Assembly (NCBI RefSeq): GCF_963678635.1
Contig: NC_087069.1
Location: 2,802,166 to 2,866,165, forward strand
Length of the DNA: 64,000 bases
Direction of reading: 5' to 3'
DNA from: Symsagittifera roscoffensis
Taxonomy: Eukaryota > Xenacoelomorpha > Acoela > Convolutidae
Position numbers and translations under genes: made by a program. Shown piece after piece: positions 63,145-64,000 of the stretch. Position 1 is the first letter of the stretch; every line of letters begins with the position of its first letter. The notes beneath the pieces were generated by a model. That model had not been told where the DNA came from and ran no database searches. It was given only the letters and a program-made list of their open reading frames with translations.

Positions 63145-63582
63145 TTAGAATAACATATGTTTGGCAAATCTTATCAAATCATGATCATTAAGTTTGAAAC
63201 CTATTGGAAATTTGTTTGTAATTATAACATGAGCAACATAAATACAATAAAGTCCGCATAACACTGAATCAGCTGATTGTATTGGTTTTTTCAACAGTAG
63301 CTGATTTCCCTCGTGAATTGTTCGTCGCATATTCTTGTACACGAGGGGATAATCACATAATCGTTTACCTAGAGGATCTGCGAAGAATATCTGTCCTCCA
63401 GCTTGAGCAAAAAGCAACCAGTGGGTTCCAGGTTGATCCGATGGTGAGGCATTCATAATCATGAACGTATTATCGTTTTTCAGTACTGAAGAGCATGGCA
63501 AATCTGCCGGAAAAACACCTCTAAAGCGATGTTTCAAATGTTTACAACGGTTAATAATTTCTACTAGTTGAAGATTATCCAT
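63145..63582 (-). CDS. Adenain-type cysteine protease
   Basis: 145 codons, a short but complete adenovirus-type (C5/Ulp1 clan) protease that matures capsid proteins in Polintons. The catalytic layout is visible: Gly-Thr-His-Trp (His, about residue 54), Ala-Asp-Pro-Leu (acid, about 69), Gln-Ser (oxyanion Gln, about 102) and Cys-Gly-Leu-Tyr-Cys (nucleophile, about 109). All are intact. It starts 8 bp after the capsid gene stop on the same strand, suggesting joint expression. Confidence 0.88.
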   Translation of the reverse strand: MDNLQLVEIINRCKHLKHRFRGVFPADLPCSSVLKNDNTFMIMNASPSDQPGTHWLLFAQAGGQIFFADPLGKRLCDYPLVYKNMRRTIHEGNQLLLKKPIQSADSVLCGLYCIYVAHVIITNKFPIGFKLNDHDLIRFAKHMLF

Positions 63583-63589
63583 GTCTATC

Positions 63590-63997
63590 TTAGGTCATAA
63601 GAGTGTTTTTGGTAATTTTTCTATCTGAACGCACATAAACTGTTGATGCACGCTCTCCCATAAACAATAACTCGACGTTATTAGCGAGACCTGCGTCAAA
63701 CTTGAATTCGAGCGAAATAGTGCAATTGGTCAATTCAGGATGAATAAAATCGTGTGAAGCCTCCTGAGTAGACGTGAGATCAAAAGCCATAATATAATGA
63801 TTATCATAATTAGCGAGACTGATTCCATGACTAGTGTTTAAAACAAAATCAAGAGCCTCAAGCGTATTGTAATAAATTCTTTTATTGTCTGATGTTGAGA
63901 TGGGAGTTCCGGCAATGGGTAGACCGTTTCTGTAAACAATGATCTCATTCAACCCAAATTTCTGGTAATGAAAAGGGTTTGTTCTATTAGTACCCAA
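63590..63997 (-). CDS. Major capsid protein, C-terminal part, cut by window edge
   Basis: 135 codons open to the window edge, so the N-terminus is missing and the first residue is not a true start. The motifs Asn-Pro-Phe-His-Tyr...Leu-Asn-Glu-Ile...Tyr-Arg-Asn-Gly and Phe-Asp-Leu-Thr-Ser match the C-terminal jelly roll of the Polinton/adintovirus capsid family (relatives of the worm protein F54H12.2). No break is seen. It forms the virion shell in related elements. Confidence 0.75.
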   Translation of the reverse strand: MGTNRTNPFHYQKFGLNEIIVYRNGLPIAGTPISTSDNKRIYYNTLEALDFVLNTSHGISLANYDNHYIMAFDLTSTQEASHDFIHPELTNCTISLEFKFDAGLANNVELLFMGERASTVYVRSDRKITKNTLMT

Positions 63998-64000
63998 ATA

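Larger units (their letters stand above)
53769..64000. mobile_element. Polinton/Maverick (adintovirus-type) element, right end outside window
   Basis: Carries a protein-primed DNA polymerase B, an adenain-type protease and a capsid-protein C-terminus, a combination specific to Polintons and adintoviruses. Accessory genes lie between them. The left boundary is uncertain, because I did not find a terminal inverted repeat, and 53769 is simply the first plausible ORF. The integrase, packaging ATPase and penton expected for the group are not in view and may lie beyond 64000. The element sits in or beyond the large intron to the right of the exon at 52860. Confidence 0.88.

Overview
The window is metazoan nuclear DNA, probably from an invertebrate. 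It is AT-rich and intron-rich, carries tRNA-derived SINEs, and holds four classes of autonomous mobile element (BEL/Pao, Ty3/gypsy, a CR1/Jockey-type LINE and a Polinton/Maverick). No feature allows a species or phylum call.

Host gene. Almost the whole window (about 2.2 to 52.9 kb) is one minus-strand gene for a very long coiled-coil protein. I mapped about 27 short exons by splice sites, reading-frame continuity and heptad-rich translation. They sum to at least 1,300 residues, and both gene ends appear to lie outside the window. Most introns end in a TG-rich tract plus TAG or CAG. Three of the mapped introns start with GC instead of GT. A serine/arginine/proline-rich exon at 31 kb that begins with ATG looks like an alternative first exon, and an exon with a stop at 2.6 kb looks like an alternative last exon. 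The family could not be named.

Intron contents. A complete, recent BEL/Pao retrotransposon (11163-18456) has 180-188 bp LTRs and a 5-bp target duplication GCACC. It sits antisense in the 9.5-kb intron between exons at 9.4 and 19.0 kb, and its coding region is broken by two frameshifts and one TGA. A decayed LINE lies at 37.4-40.2 kb, with older LINE pieces at 28.9 and 34-35 kb. A decayed Ty3/gypsy piece (44.4-45.9 kb) and a decayed BEL piece (49.1-50.3 kb) lie in the 10-kb intron. SINE copies with a palindromic core, all in one orientation, are scattered through 1.5-42.6 kb.

Polinton. From about 53.8 kb to the right edge lies a Polinton/adintovirus-type element: a protein-primed family-B DNA polymerase gene (minus, with two spliceosomal introns and one frameshift), a 214-aa protein with a nuclear-localisation-like tail (minus), a PC4-like 119-aa protein (plus), a 182-aa protein of unknown function (plus), an adenain-type cysteine protease (minus) and the C-terminal part of a double-jelly-roll-type major capsid protein (minus, cut by the window edge). 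The three middle genes sit between two arms of an 82-bp perfect inverted repeat (59369-59450 and 62931-63012). This arrangement is the most unusual part of the window.
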